Shown piece after piece: positions 44,041 to 54,878 of a DNA stretch of 64,000 nt. The notes beneath the pieces are model-generated. The model was not told where the DNA came from and made no database searches. It worked only from the letters and a program-made list of their open reading frames with translations. Position numbers and translations under genes: made by a program. Within the stretch, counting starts at the first letter, position 1, and every line of letters begins with the position of its first letter. The stretch comes from Lunularia cruciata (lineage: Eukaryota > Streptophyta > Marchantiopsida > Lunulariales > Lunulariaceae). The stretch covers positions 5,151,001-5,215,000 of the forward strand of contig OX419758.1 in assembly GCA_948567375.1 (NCBI GenBank). Direction: 5' to 3'.

Positions 44041-44689
44041 TGACATTGCCTTCAATTGTTATGGGGATATTGGGATTGTGGACCTTGGTGTAGAATACTT
44101 GGTGATTTGGTGATTCAAGGTCTACAAAAGTAGCATGAGGGCTTTTTATTGTCAAGGTCTAAGTGCATCCTTGAGTTAGAGGGTATGAGTTGGTGAGGGC
44201 TTTGAGATTTTTTGATCAGCAAGAAGCATATTATGGGCTGCTCCTTCCATAGACAGTTGTGAAGTGTCTTGCATTCCATAGGGGACACTTTACAAAGCTA
44301 TTCAATAGTAATGTTGGCTCTTACATTAGCCAAGTCAATCACAATGTCATAGTTGTGTATGACAAAAGGTGGTGGCTATCTTGCTAGGGTATCAAACATA
44401 GGGATTGCTACCATGTACATTTCCAAGATGAGTTAAGTAGTTTCTTCCGACATGGTCTCTTAATCAGAACTTTTAGAGTTGGAGGCACTACTTGGATCAT
44501 GTGTGGCATATGTGCAAGATCAAGTTGTAAGAAAGATGGGTGCCTTTGTAGTAGCACTTCCATTGGTTGGAGCTTCTTCTCTCAGAATAGAAGCATCTTT
44601 TACTCCAACAAAGTGCACAATCCCATTGGGACCAATGTTGTTGTGTGGGTTGTTTTGTATGGGTGCTTGCCGTACTTATGTTATGAAGT

Positions 44690-44978
44690 TCTAGAATTTT
44701 GGGCATTGTACCATAGTGTGTGTGCCAAAGTAGAATGCACAATAGGTCGGCCTATTGGGACATTGATTTGCATAATGATTCTCACTACAAATATCACAAT
44801 GTATATTTGGGTCTAGGAGGTCATAATCCTTGTCTAATTTTGTGTCCACCTTGGAAAGGCGGGTCTTGTAAGTGATGGTTGAAGTGGTTGTGTTGTGGGA
44901 TGACATCCACCACATATGCCCCTTCTTCTTGGGGCTAATGGCACTTTTTAGTGTTCTCAAATTTTCCATGACATGCCT
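44690..44978 (-). pseudogene. D1 gag zinc-knuckle part
   Basis: A 92-codon minus-strand frame with two Cys/His clusters: CDICSENHYANQC (C-x2-C-x3-H-x4-C) and, 7 residues later, CAFYFGTHTMVQC (one Cys changed to Tyr). Paired knuckles of this kind end the Gag of several plant non-chromoviral Ty3/gypsy elements. The upstream part of gag continues beyond element A4 at 61311. Confidence 0.55.
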
Positions 44979-45718
44979 AGTAACACCTATTGATGCAAGT
45001 ATGCTCTATAGGGATTTAAGTTTAGAATTGCAAGTAGTGGAGAAATATTATCTATATGGAGTTTAGCTAAGCTTCTACATTAGTCATGATTTGCTAGAGT
45101 TAATCATAGCTAAGGTAAAGGTTTATCAAGCTAGAGTTAATCCTAGCTAAGATAAAGGTTTATTATATTATATAGGAAAGGAAAAAAAGTGAGCACCACT
45201 ATTCTGTCTTTTAGTGTATTGACTTGGTATTATTCCTAGTTATTTGCCTTTGAGAAAAGAGTTGAGAGCTCTTGGGTCCACAAGCCTGGTTCATATGGAA
45301 TTTTTCTATAGTCCAAGGATAACCCATATGAAGGAATCCTTGACTTAGTTGGTAGGTGAGTATAAGATCACCTACCTATGGGAGTATTCCCATGTGCTTG
45401 GATATTCCTTTAGACTTTTTGAATTTGTTTGACTTTTAGCCTAGTAACTTGAGTTACTATAATAATTAATAACTTTGGTGTGTAATTTTTTTGCAAATAT
45501 ATAAGCTAAGAGTGAGGAGGTATTCATCATACTTTCATTTGCAACTACCTCTCTCATTGAGTTCTTTAGCGAGCAATGTCTTGAGTCTTGGAGGTGCCTT
45601 GGAGTTCTAGCCTTGGAGGAGTGTGATGGAGTTGGGGTTCTTTGCATTGTTAAACCATGGTGCACTAACTTAATAGCCATCATAGGTTCATCATGAGTGA
45701 GAGACATGCCAACTCATA
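44979..45718 (+). repeat. A4 5' LTR
   Basis: 740 bp from AGTAACACCTATTGATGC to CAACTCATA, with both end dinucleotides mutated. It contains a 'gctagagttaatc' repeat near 45091-45150 not seen in other copies. The primer-site-like TTTTTGGTTCTGTTGTTGGG follows at 45719. Confidence 0.8.
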
Positions 45719-47244
45719 TTTTTGGTTCTGTTGTTGGGACCTTACTAGAAGGTAAGATAATGTTCCGTGTACAATTCTATATTAGGCAGAAGGAAGCTAT
45801 GAGAGCTCGGTTGGAGAGAACATTAGGGAAGGAGAGGGATGAACTTATATAAGAGAACTTGGACCCATTTGTATACACTATAGTTCATTATGATATTTTA
45901 AAGGTGATATTGTATATATTATACACATAAGAGGGTTTAGAGAGATTGTGTGAGGTGGATTGCCAATTTTGGAGATTATGGTGATTTTGGGCAAAATCTC
46001 AAGTTTGAGATTTGGACTTGAACATTTCATAGAGGATAACTTGGATTATCTTTCAGGTATTACACATGAAATTATTGTAAGTGTTGCTACACAAAATGAG
46101 CTAGAATGTTTGGAAGATGGTAGGGTAAACCGTTCATGCAAACTATGCACTATTTGGAATTTTGTATAGAGTTTTCTATTTCTTCATTTTTTATAGGATT
46201 CTTTTGAAATTTTCCAAAAAAATTTAGTGCATAATATATTACCTTTTGGCTTAAGAATTAGGGAGAGATCATTCTTGTGCAAGAAGTTTTTAAATTGAGG
46301 GGGTGATTTTAAGACCAAATCTGAAATATATGTGTTGAATAGAGAGATTCTTAAGCTAAATGGCTAGATAAAAAGGGCTAAAATTTTACAAGGGAAGCCA
46401 ACCTATGGTGTTGATAAAATGTGCAAAATTTCAAAGGTCCAAGAGGTATAATGTGGGAGATTTTGTTGACATTGTTAGGAGGGGTCATTTTAGGAGAGTT
46501 AAGTTCTCATGAAATAGGAATATAGGTTTGACCAAAAGCATGTTTGCATGTTTTGACTCATCTTGGGAGCATGGAAGACAATAATGATTGGAAATTAAGA
46601 TTATCTAAGGTTCCCCAAGGGTTTGAAGTGATAATAATGGTTGATTTGAAGAGAGGAGAGTTTAGAGTAGAATTTGAAATGAGTGTTGAGAGGACTCAAA
46701 GATTTTCCCCATTTGGAGGAAAGAGTAATTCTTATGTGAAGAGAAGGAACACATGGAAAATTATGTTTATTCAGTTATTAAGAGCAAGAGATTGAGAGAA
46801 AGAAGAGGCTTACTTGACTTGGGATTGCATGTTGGATCTTCTTCACCAAGATCCAAAGGAAGTAAACACAAGACCAAGGAGTTGTGTAAGATTTGTGGAG
46901 TGAAAGGACTTCCAAAGAGCCATGAGTGTAAAGGAGCAATAACATTATTAGAGACCTTGGTGAAGGATTTGGAGAGAGTCATAGTAGCACTACAGAGAAA
47001 CTATGGAGATATTAATAATGGAGATAATCTTTAAATTGATAGATAGAATATCCATGAGAGTTTGCTTAATTTGCACCTTTGGATTTGATCATGCAATAAA
47101 AATCATGGAGCAAAATTAACCCTTTGTACTATCTAAAGTAGGTTACTATCAAATGGTGCTAGTCATGTATATACTCTACTAGTTATAGGGTGAGAGAAAA
47201 TAGACAAAAAAATAGTGAGAGGAGAAAAGTAATGAGAGGCTACG
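45719..47244 (+). other. A4 leader
   Basis: Family A leader, collinear with those of A1-A3, including the 'agcatgtttgcatgttttg' stretch and the decayed small frame at 46544-46795. It is AT-rich, without a complete coding frame. Confidence 0.5.
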
Positions 47245-48600
47245 ATGGGGAAAATTTTGGTCCTCTTTGGCAAGAATGGAGAGGATGTAGAGGCTTTTGT
47301 GAGATACTTCAAGAGGATTTTTGTAGGAAACATTGAGAAGAGGGAGAGTGAGTGGTCCTCACTACTATCGGATTTCTTTGAGGATGCAACTCTTACATGG
47401 TATGAGTCAGAATACCAAAAGAGAGAGAGGAGAGGTAGACAAGAGTAATCTTGGGGAAGTTTGACTACAACACTCTCTTCTAGATAAGAGTTTTGAGAGA
47501 TTGATGAGTGAGGTTATCTTCCTCAAACAAGGAGATGGAGAGAAAGTGAGAGTCTATGCAAAAAGAGTGGAGAAGTTAGAGTTTAGGTTCTGCATAATGT
47601 TGAGTAAAAGTGAGTATGATATTGAGATAAGATCTATGCTCACCAAGAATTTTGTGGGAGAATTGAAACCACTTATTCAAAGCAATGTGAGATATGAGAA
47701 ACTTTCTTCCAAGGTAGAAGTTATCAAGATTGCAATTCTTATGGAATGGAGTTTGGAAGGATATGAGAGGAATTTGGTGGTCAAGGAGGTTTCACATCCT
47801 CTACAACTCTACAATTATGGTAGTGTTTCTAATACTTTGGTAGAAAGTAGTAGTTGCTCCTATTATTGCATCTCCATCAAAAGATCCCCTTCAAATTATC
47901 ACAAAACAACTTGCAGTCTCAAGATCAATATATTGCAACTATGGGAGAAGAAAGAGGTGGACAAAAATGTTAGGAGAGGGCCTAGGGGTTATGGAAACTA
48001 TCCATATAGAGGAGGCTAACCAACTACAATTTCAATGATAGAAATTATTTTGGTTGTGGAAGTAGAGGTCACATCCAAAGGAATTGTCCAAATTCCACGT
48101 TCTATGGAAGAAGGGATAATGAAGAGGAAAATAGAGAGAAGGAGGGAGGTGGTGAAGCCCAAGTACCTCCTATGAAAAATATAGATAAGGGAATAGCATC
48201 CATAGATGTGGTGGAGAGCAAGTATGAGAAGGGAGAATGCTCAAACTCCAAGGGTCTTGATTTGGAGTTTTTGGCACAAGAAAAGAAGAGAGCCCATTTT
48301 GTAGATGATATTTAGTCTTCTCAAGAATCCACTCCTAGCAAGGATGGTCTAATGCTCACAAGTACTACTTGAACTACTAGTCCAACACCATCAACAAAGA
48401 CTCCAAGGAAGAGGTTGGGGATGGATGATTTCTTGATCTGAAAGTAACAATGGGGCTCCAATGTATTAGAAGTCATAAGGCCATCATCAAGATGGGCAAT
48501 TGATTACTTTAAATCCTACCTTGAGGAAGGAGCTTATGGGTGATTTGAGTTCCACAATGAGCAAGAGGAAAAAGAAGCAAAGGCTTTAATATCAAAGGGA
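47245..48600 (+). pseudogene. A4 gag
   Basis: ATG at 47245 opens MGKILVLFGKNGEDVEAFVR, the family gag start. Homology continues through 47501-48019 (VIFLKQGDGEKVRVYAKRVE) to the knuckle near 48045-48095, which reads YFGCGSRGHIQRNC, with the first Cys changed to Tyr. Stops and shifts are present, and part of the Gag core around 47600 is missing relative to A1. Confidence 0.75.
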
Positions 48601-49016
48601 TTGGTGGATGCAAAACTAGCACCATAGGAGGCTTGTGAATATGCCTCCAAGATTGATGTGAGGATGAATGGTCACAACATCAAGGATGCACTTGTTCATG
48701 GAAGATCTATAGTGAATACCATGTCAAAGAAGTTGATGAAGAAGTTGGGTATGATACCCTCTAGACCTTCAACATTTGTAGTGAGCATGGCAAACAAGCA
48801 ACAAGTTTGACTTGTGGGTGTGATGGATTAGGTGGTAGTATTGGTTATAAGAGTTCAAAATCTCATGGTTTTCCAAGTTTTGAAGTATGCAAGCTATGAT
48901 TTGCTACTTGGGAGGCCATGGACGAGAGCAACTCAAAAAACTAATCAATGGTACAAAGGATACTTGAGATTTGGGCTATCAAACCATTGGATTACAATTC
49001 AAAAAACCAATACCAA
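48601..49016 (+). pseudogene. A4 protease, cut by E1
   Basis: The active-site block reads IKDALVHGRSIVNTMSKKLM, with the catalytic Asp changed to His and G-G to G-R. A TGA at 48808-48810 lies at the same codon as in A1 and A3. The following QVLKYASYDLLLGRPW block ends the protease. At 49016 the sequence enters the E1 LTR. Confidence 0.7.
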
Positions 49017-49757
49017 TGTAATACTCCGAGGACAAGAGAAGAGAGAAAATACAGATTGCACACTCAAACAATCGATGCCCCAAGGGAGCACCTTCTCTTT
49101 ATTATATAGACAAAGAGGATCTCCTCCAAGGAAGCTCCACCATAGGATTAGGGACACAGAAAGGTGACATGTCAGCAAGCTCCACCCTTGGATGGGTGCT
49201 ATGTCTGGTCTAGGTCCTATCTGGTTGGTCAAACAAGCTTTGACCGGAGGGAATCTTTTAGGGAATCTTCCTATAGGAATCTTAGAATCACGTGAGTAAG
49301 GTATCGTTGGAAAGATCTCAATGAGACAAAGTAGGGGGGGGGGGAAAGGCCAGCCTTTCCTCCATTAGGGCAAGCGGGGGGGGGGTGAATACACACATTT
49401 TCAAGGCCTAATTCATCCGTTTAGGCCTCCAAAATTGCCTTCAAAGATTTAAGGCATATTTTGGTTCCTACTCTATTAGTAGAAGTCCCCTTTTGGTGAA
49501 ACCTATTTCTAATCTGTTTAGTCCATCATGTGTAACATCCTTCTAGATGTTACCAAACCAATTCTCACCTTTAAATCATATGTCTAGTTATTGGTTCTAA
49601 GGTTCTCAAGTCTATTTTGGTTTCTACCCTATTAGTAGAAGTACTCTTTTGGTGATATTTCTATCTTATCTATTTTGACCATCATGTATAACATCATTCT
49701 AGATGTTACCATACCGAATTTCACATCTAGATCATATGGCTAGCTCTTGGTATTACA
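49017..49757 (-). repeat. E1 3' LTR
   Basis: TGTAATACTCCGAGG at the left end and GGTATTACA at the right, perfect inverted ends of the LTR. TATA-like 'ctttattatatagac' near 49100-49116. It holds G-runs of 11 and 10. Confidence 0.95.
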
Positions 49758-49992
49758 GACCTCCCTCCTTTTAAGATGCAACATCCTCGTTGTGCAATTG
49801 TTGCTCAAATGCTTGCATCAACACCGGTGCATGTGCCAAATTGGCAGCGGGCTCCTAGGTTGCTTCATAGAGGAGGTAACCTTTCCATTGTACTAGATAG
49901 TCCACCCGCCGGTGGCGAGTACCATGCATGCGTTTTTGGAGAATACACTCCACTTCATATTCCTCTATGCCATCAATGAGTGTCGGACAAGG
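49758..49992 (-). pseudogene. E1 chromodomain (polyprotein C-terminus)
   Basis: In the same frame as integrase after a TGA at 49993-49995. The minus strand reads DGIEEYEVECILQKRMHG, then RRVDYLVQWKGYLLYEAT, then a TAG where the family has Trp, then EPAANL, ending with TAA at 49771. This is the chromodomain pattern (Y-E-V-E-x-I-L ... Y-L-V-x-W-K-G-Y ... E-x-T-W-E-P), which reads methylated histone and guides integration in chromoviruses. Both stops are explained by single C-to-T or G-to-A changes (CGA to TGA, TGG to TAG). Confidence 0.85.
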
Positions 49993-51165
49993 TCAAATGT
50001 CTGGTGTGGAATGACCCTGGCTTGATTGAGGAGCATATCTGCGTAGTAGGGAGACATGGAACATTGGATGGATCTTCATGTGTGGTGGTAGCTCAAGGTG
50101 ATAGGCCACAGTGCCGATGTGACGAAGAATCAAGAAAGGCCCAATAAAACAAGGTCTGAGCTTACGAGGTCCAACTAATGTGAGGTTGGTTATCGATAGC
50201 CACACTTGATCCCCAACATTGAACATTATGTGCCGACGGTGTGCATCAGCATATTGCTTCTGTAGATTTTGTGCAATCTGTAATCTGTGCTTGGCGCTCT
50301 CCACACCTTGTTGGATTCTAGAAACAAATGTGTTGACTGCATCGACCTTAGTAGACACTGGACGGATCTTCATCAAGCTAGAAGGTGTGAAGGAATGCTC
50401 ACCATACATGAGGAAGAACGGAGTGACTTGGATGGATGCATTCACTGAATTGTTGTAAGCAAATTCCACCAATGGGAGTAGGGTGTCCCACCTCTCTTGC
50501 TCTTCTAAGGTGAAGCCGCGTAACATGTCTTCAATCATGCGATTAGCCCACTCTGTTTGGCCATCTGTTTGTGGGTGGTAAGCTATGGACATGGCCAACT
50601 TGGTTTTGAAGAAACCAAAGAGTGTTCACCAAAAAAAACTGGTGAATTGGGTGCCTCTATTGGTGATGAGTACTCTAGACAAGCCATGGTGAGCAAAGAC
50701 TTCATCTAAGTATAATTGAGCTAGTTGTGGAGCGGTCACCTCCTTGGTGGTAGGGCGAATCATTTTGCTAAGCCGGTCCACAAAGACCACAATGGAGTCA
50801 AACCTTGAGGTGGTCTTGGGTAATTCACAGATGAGATTCATACTTACTTGTTCCCAACGTTGGGTAGGAGTGGGGAGAGGTTGAAAGAGCCTTGCAAGAG
50901 CTTGATTAGAAGCTTTGTTCTGTTGAAAAAGTAGGCAACTATGCATATAGTCCATCACGTTGTTGCTCATCTTGGGCCAATAGTAATGGCACTTGACTGC
51001 ATCCAAGGTCTTGTCCACTCCGACATGAGCTGCAATGGCCAAATCATGACATTTCGCTAGAATGGTGGTGCGTAATTCTGGGACATTTGGGATCCATAAT
51101 TTGCCATCCCAAAAGGTGAGTCCTTGGGTACTGGTGATATCTTTGGATGATTGTGCTTCTACAAT
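49993..51165 (-). pseudogene. E1 integrase
   Basis: Zinc region with HVGVDKTLDAVKCHYYWPKM and the CLLFQQNK block (second Cys of the pair is Phe), core with VVFVDRLSKMIR (first Asp), LITNRGTQFTSFFW and AYHPQTDGQTEWANRMIEDM (Glu). The second core acid, normally in S-D-R-G-T-Q-F, is Asn here, a G-to-A change that would abolish catalysis. The C-terminal part has FNVGDQVWLSITNL and GPRKLRPCFIGPFLILRHIG. Stops at 50623-50625 (TGA) and 51163-51165 (TAG) are in frame; otherwise the frame is continuous with RT. Confidence 0.9.
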
Positions 51166-52533
51166 CTATGGATCAGTTTTTGTAACAGCCAAAATCTCTT
51201 GCCAGAATTCAAGGTTAATCTTAACCTCTTCCACCAAGTTGTTGGCCATTGGCATGCGGGTGAATGCATCTGCAAGTTGCTTCTTACCTTCCACATAGGT
51301 GATTGTCATGTTGAAGCATTGTCGCCACTCTGCCCACCAAATTTGGTGACAAGATAGATCCTTCTGCGTCTCGAGGTAGACTAGAGGTTTATGGTCTATC
51401 TCTACTACAAATGCCTTCTCGCCCAAGTAGTGCTTCCAATGCTTGGTTGCTAGAATGATGGCCAACTCTTCTCGTTCTGTGGTGTGGTAGTTGCGCTCTG
51501 CCGGTAACAACTTTTGAGAGAAATATGAAATTGGATGCCATCCATCATGCTACTCTTGTTGTAGGACTGCTCCTATTGCTATGCTTGATGCATCTGTAGC
51601 CAACTTGATTGGACATTTTGGGTCATACCACTTCAAGATTGGTGCATGTAGCAAGGCGGCCTTCAATTCTTGAAAGGCTAACTCTTGTGCAGTTCCCCAT
51701 GTCCACTTCTTCCCCTTGCCAAGTAGTGCCGTTAAAGGCTGTGCAACCTTGGAGAAGTCCTTGACAAATCTACGATAGAATCCCGTCAACCCCAAGAAGC
51801 TCTTAAGTTGAGTCTGATCTTCTGGGGCACTCCATTTTTGAATGACCTCTATTTTATCTGTCAATACTTGAATGCCCTCTGCACTTACTCTATGTCCCAA
51901 GTAGTCTACTTCAGACTTGCCAAACTCACACTTTGAGATTTTGGCATACAACTGATTCTGTCTTAGAATCTCGAGGTCCTCTCGTAGATGTTGCTTGTGT
52001 TCTATTATCGTGCTACTATATACTAAGATATCATCCAAGAAGACAATAATAGACTTATCCAAGTATGGACAAAATATGTCATTCATTAGGCTCATGAAAG
52101 TGGCAGGTGCATTGGTGAGGCCAAAAGGTATCACAAGATACTCAAAGTGGCCATACTTGGTTTGAAAGGCAGTTTTGTACACATCCTCCTTTGCAATTCA
52201 GATTTGATTGTAACCACTCCGCAAGTCCAGTTTGGTGAAGTATCTCACTCCATAGAGTTGATCAAACAGGTCATCCATTCAAGGTAATGGGTATTTGTTC
52301 TTCACTATTTGCTGATTGAGACCCCGATAGTCAATGCACATGCGCATTGTACCATCCTTCTTCTTCACAAACAAGACAGGGGCCCCATATGGTGATATGC
52401 TAGGTTGGATGAACCCTTTCTGCAACATCTCCTCAATTTGAGTCTTACACTCCTCCAACTCATGAGGTGATAGGCAATATGGGGCCTTACAAGGAGGTGT
52501 CTTCCCTAGAAGTGTCTCAATTTTGTGATCTAC
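51166..52533 (-). pseudogene. E1 reverse transcriptase and RNase H
   Basis: One frame from 52533 to 51166 with stops after PPKR, after KNKYPLP, after RSGYNQI and after VLQQE. RT motifs are [45 protein letters not shown] and catalytic [10 protein letters not shown] (near 52020-52050), with [20 protein letters not shown] in the connection. RNase H has [39 protein letters not shown] and EIDHKPLVYLET. Catalytic residues of both enzymes are intact. The nonsense codons are TGA or TAG, each one transition away from Arg, Gln or Trp codons expected in the family. Confidence 0.92.
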
Positions 52534-53189
52534 TCACCTTTTTGGTGGTAATCCCGAGGGTAGATCATCAGGAAAGACATCTTGAAACTCATCCACCACA
52601 TCCCTCAATTTCTCAAGGATTTGTCCATCAAGTTGTGCACTCTGGACTTCTCTTATTAGACGTATAAAATATCTATTGGTCTTACAAACAGTTGCCATCC
52701 CTACGACATATAGAGGCAGTTTCTGCCTGTGTGATTTTTCTTTAACCCCAATGATTGACCATTGGTGGGTTCTCACTACTTTCTTCTTCCAATCCACCAT
52801 AGGGTTGTATTGCTCTATCCATGGCATGCCTAAAATTGCATCATAACGAGCTAATTGTATCACTCGCCACTCAATTGCTTCATGATATTCTCCTATAGAG
52901 AGAGTTACCCATCTAGGTAATGATTCAATCCTCTCAATTTGCCCATTTGGTAACTCTACTTCTTCACTTCCATCTCTCTCTAGATCCATTCCCAATCTTA
53001 TTGCAACAGAGTGAGACAAGAAATTCTCTGTTGCTCCTGGATCTATTAATACTCTTACTTGATTACCTTCTAGCATTCCATTCACGACAATCAATTGTGA
53101 AGTCGCTTTTTGGGATCTTTGCGCATTATTCTTCTTCCTTCCCTTGCTTCTCTGCTTCCTTTGCAAGCCAGTAAGGCCAAGAGGTACAT
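52534..53189 (-). pseudogene. E1 protease
   Basis: The 210-codon open frame (52534-53166) continues upstream without stop as PLGLTGLQRKQRSKG. The active-site block is RVLIDPGATENFLSHSVAIR (D-P-G-A-T; Pro at this place is seen in other chromoviruses), followed by ARYDAILGMPWIEQYNPMVD. It then leads into the linker FQDVFPDDLPSGLPPKR before RT. Its frame differs from gag, with a short overlap near 53166-53200. Confidence 0.88.
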
Positions 53190-54293
53190 TTACTGGCGAT
53201 CTTTGTTTTCCAAAGTGATTTCCACCTCCTCCTCTTCAATGTGCCTCTCCATGTTGTTCAAAGATTGCCTAAACAAAGGCCGAGGGCCTCTAGGGAAATG
53301 AGTTTGACATTTGGTAGATATGTGCCCAATACGGCCACAATTGTAACAATAGTGTTGTTCTCCTTGAGTCCCTTCTCCTTGTGGGACTCCATCTCTTTGT
53401 TCTTCTACCCGTCCCCGCTCCCCATGAAGCGGTCGTGCTCCTCGATCCCGAAACCAAAGGTTGCCCAATTCCATCGATACTGGTCTACCCATGTGTGGCA
53501 TTTCTGCCCGATAATGTTGAGGAGGAGCTACTCCTTCACCTCCACCTAATGCTCCTACTATTCTCTACGCACAAGCAATGGCTTCAAATACCGTGCAAGG
53601 ATTTTGCACCATGACTTCTTGGCGAATCCGCTCTTTCAACCCTCGTTTGAAATTGTCAAGAGCCTCTGCTGAATTCATGTCGGTAATTGCAACTTGTAGA
53701 TCCAAAAATGCCTCCACATACTCTTGTACGCTATTCTTTTGTCTCAATCCCCATAGTCGGGTTTGAGCCATTTGCACAAAATCCACCGATTGGAAATTCT
53801 TCAACAGTCCTTGCATTGCTGTCCATGTGACCTCCCTTCTCTCTACTAGCATGGATCGTTCCCAAGCATCATACCATGTGAGGGCTTTATCGGTCAAGTA
53901 CCCACATGCAAACAGGCCTACAACATGCTTTGTGATCTCTGTTGAGAACAATCGGAAATATCAATTCATTCTTGAGATCCAATTTTCCACTACTCCCATC
54001 AAACGCTGCCCCTTGTAAGGCTCGATGTTGCAGGTCTTCTTCATCCAAAGTAGCAATGTGGCTTCATCGTTGATAGGGTTCGTAGGCACGGGTGCCTCTC
54101 CAAGTACTTCAGTTGTAGGTACTGGGTTTTGAGACGGCTCTTCTTCTTGCATGGCTTGATCATTCCTGAGGATCTGCACTTGACTTTGTAAAGTCTCCAT
54201 GGTCATCTTGATCTCTTGAAATTCATTCAACATCCCTTGCGTTCCTTGCACCAACTCTTGCAATTGCGGATCCATGGTTCCTGCAACACTCAA
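53190..54293 (-). pseudogene. E1 gag
   Basis: Starts at 54293 (MSVAGTMDPQLQELVQGTQG) with a predicted coiled coil (EFQEIKMTMETLQSQVQILR). The Gag core follows (WISRMN, stop, then GYLTDKALTWYDAWER and LWGLRQKNSVQEYVEAFLDL). The zinc knuckle CYNCGRIGHISTKC is complete (C-x2-C-x4-H-x4-C). All pieces from 54293 to 53190 share one frame, with stops at 53961-53963 and near 53562. Gag ends in TAA-type stop sequence just inside the protease overlap, so protease lies in a different frame. Whether that is programmed frameshifting or a mutation cannot be told from one copy. Confidence 0.88.
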
Positions 54294-54862
54294 TTGCTAA
54301 TGTCTACTTCAATACAGAGTCCATATAATCACTTTGGAAGGCGCACGAACTATCGGAACTACCATTGGGACCTTAGAAGCTATCACTCGTTGATAATACT
54401 CCTCACCAAAATTCCTAACCACAAAATCTCTAAACATCACTTTTGGCCTCACTACATAACGGATTTCTACTTGAGTGTTGAAAGGGAGAGGATTTGGGAC
54501 ATTCATATCCATATTATCATAATAGAATGTAGATTTTCAAATCCCACTCTTTGTCATATATCACCACTGGTAGAATCACCGAGTTTGGTGAGTTCATCAC
54601 TCTGTCCATGAATTCTGCACCAAAGTGATAAACTAGTGAGACCCTCATCTGCTCACGCTGGATATACATAACCTTGATGTGGAATGGGTTTGAGAATGGA
54701 AAGCTAGGTGCAGGAAATTGGCCTATCGGTGCATCCATCCCATCCGCTCTCTAAAGTCCTTCCTAAGTCTAACAACTACTCTATGTTCTCCACCTCAAAT
54801 TACTCAATTTTAGTAGTACGTGCTATTCCAAGAGGGGTGATCCACTCTCTTGGACTAAAACA
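54294..54862 (-). other. E1 leader with two small related open frames
   Basis: Between primer site and gag are two minus-strand frames, 54517-54738 (73 codons, MDAPIGQFPAPSFPFSNPFH) and 54309-54512 (67 codons, MDMNVPNPLPFNTQVEIRYV). They share the pattern F-G-x-E-(F/Y)-x-x-R-V-x-x-S then V-x-(L/V)-P-(V/I)-V, so they look like a diverged duplication. No known domain is recognised. Confidence 0.4.
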
Positions 54863-54865
54863 CTT

Positions 54866-54877
54866 GCTCTGATACCA
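54866..54877 (-). other. E1 primer-binding site (initiator tRNA-Met)
   Basis: The minus strand reads TGGTATCAGAGC, one base inside the 5' LTR end. This is the standard plant site complementary to the 3' end of initiator tRNA-Met, where minus-strand cDNA synthesis begins. Confidence 0.95.
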
Positions 54878-54878
54878 T

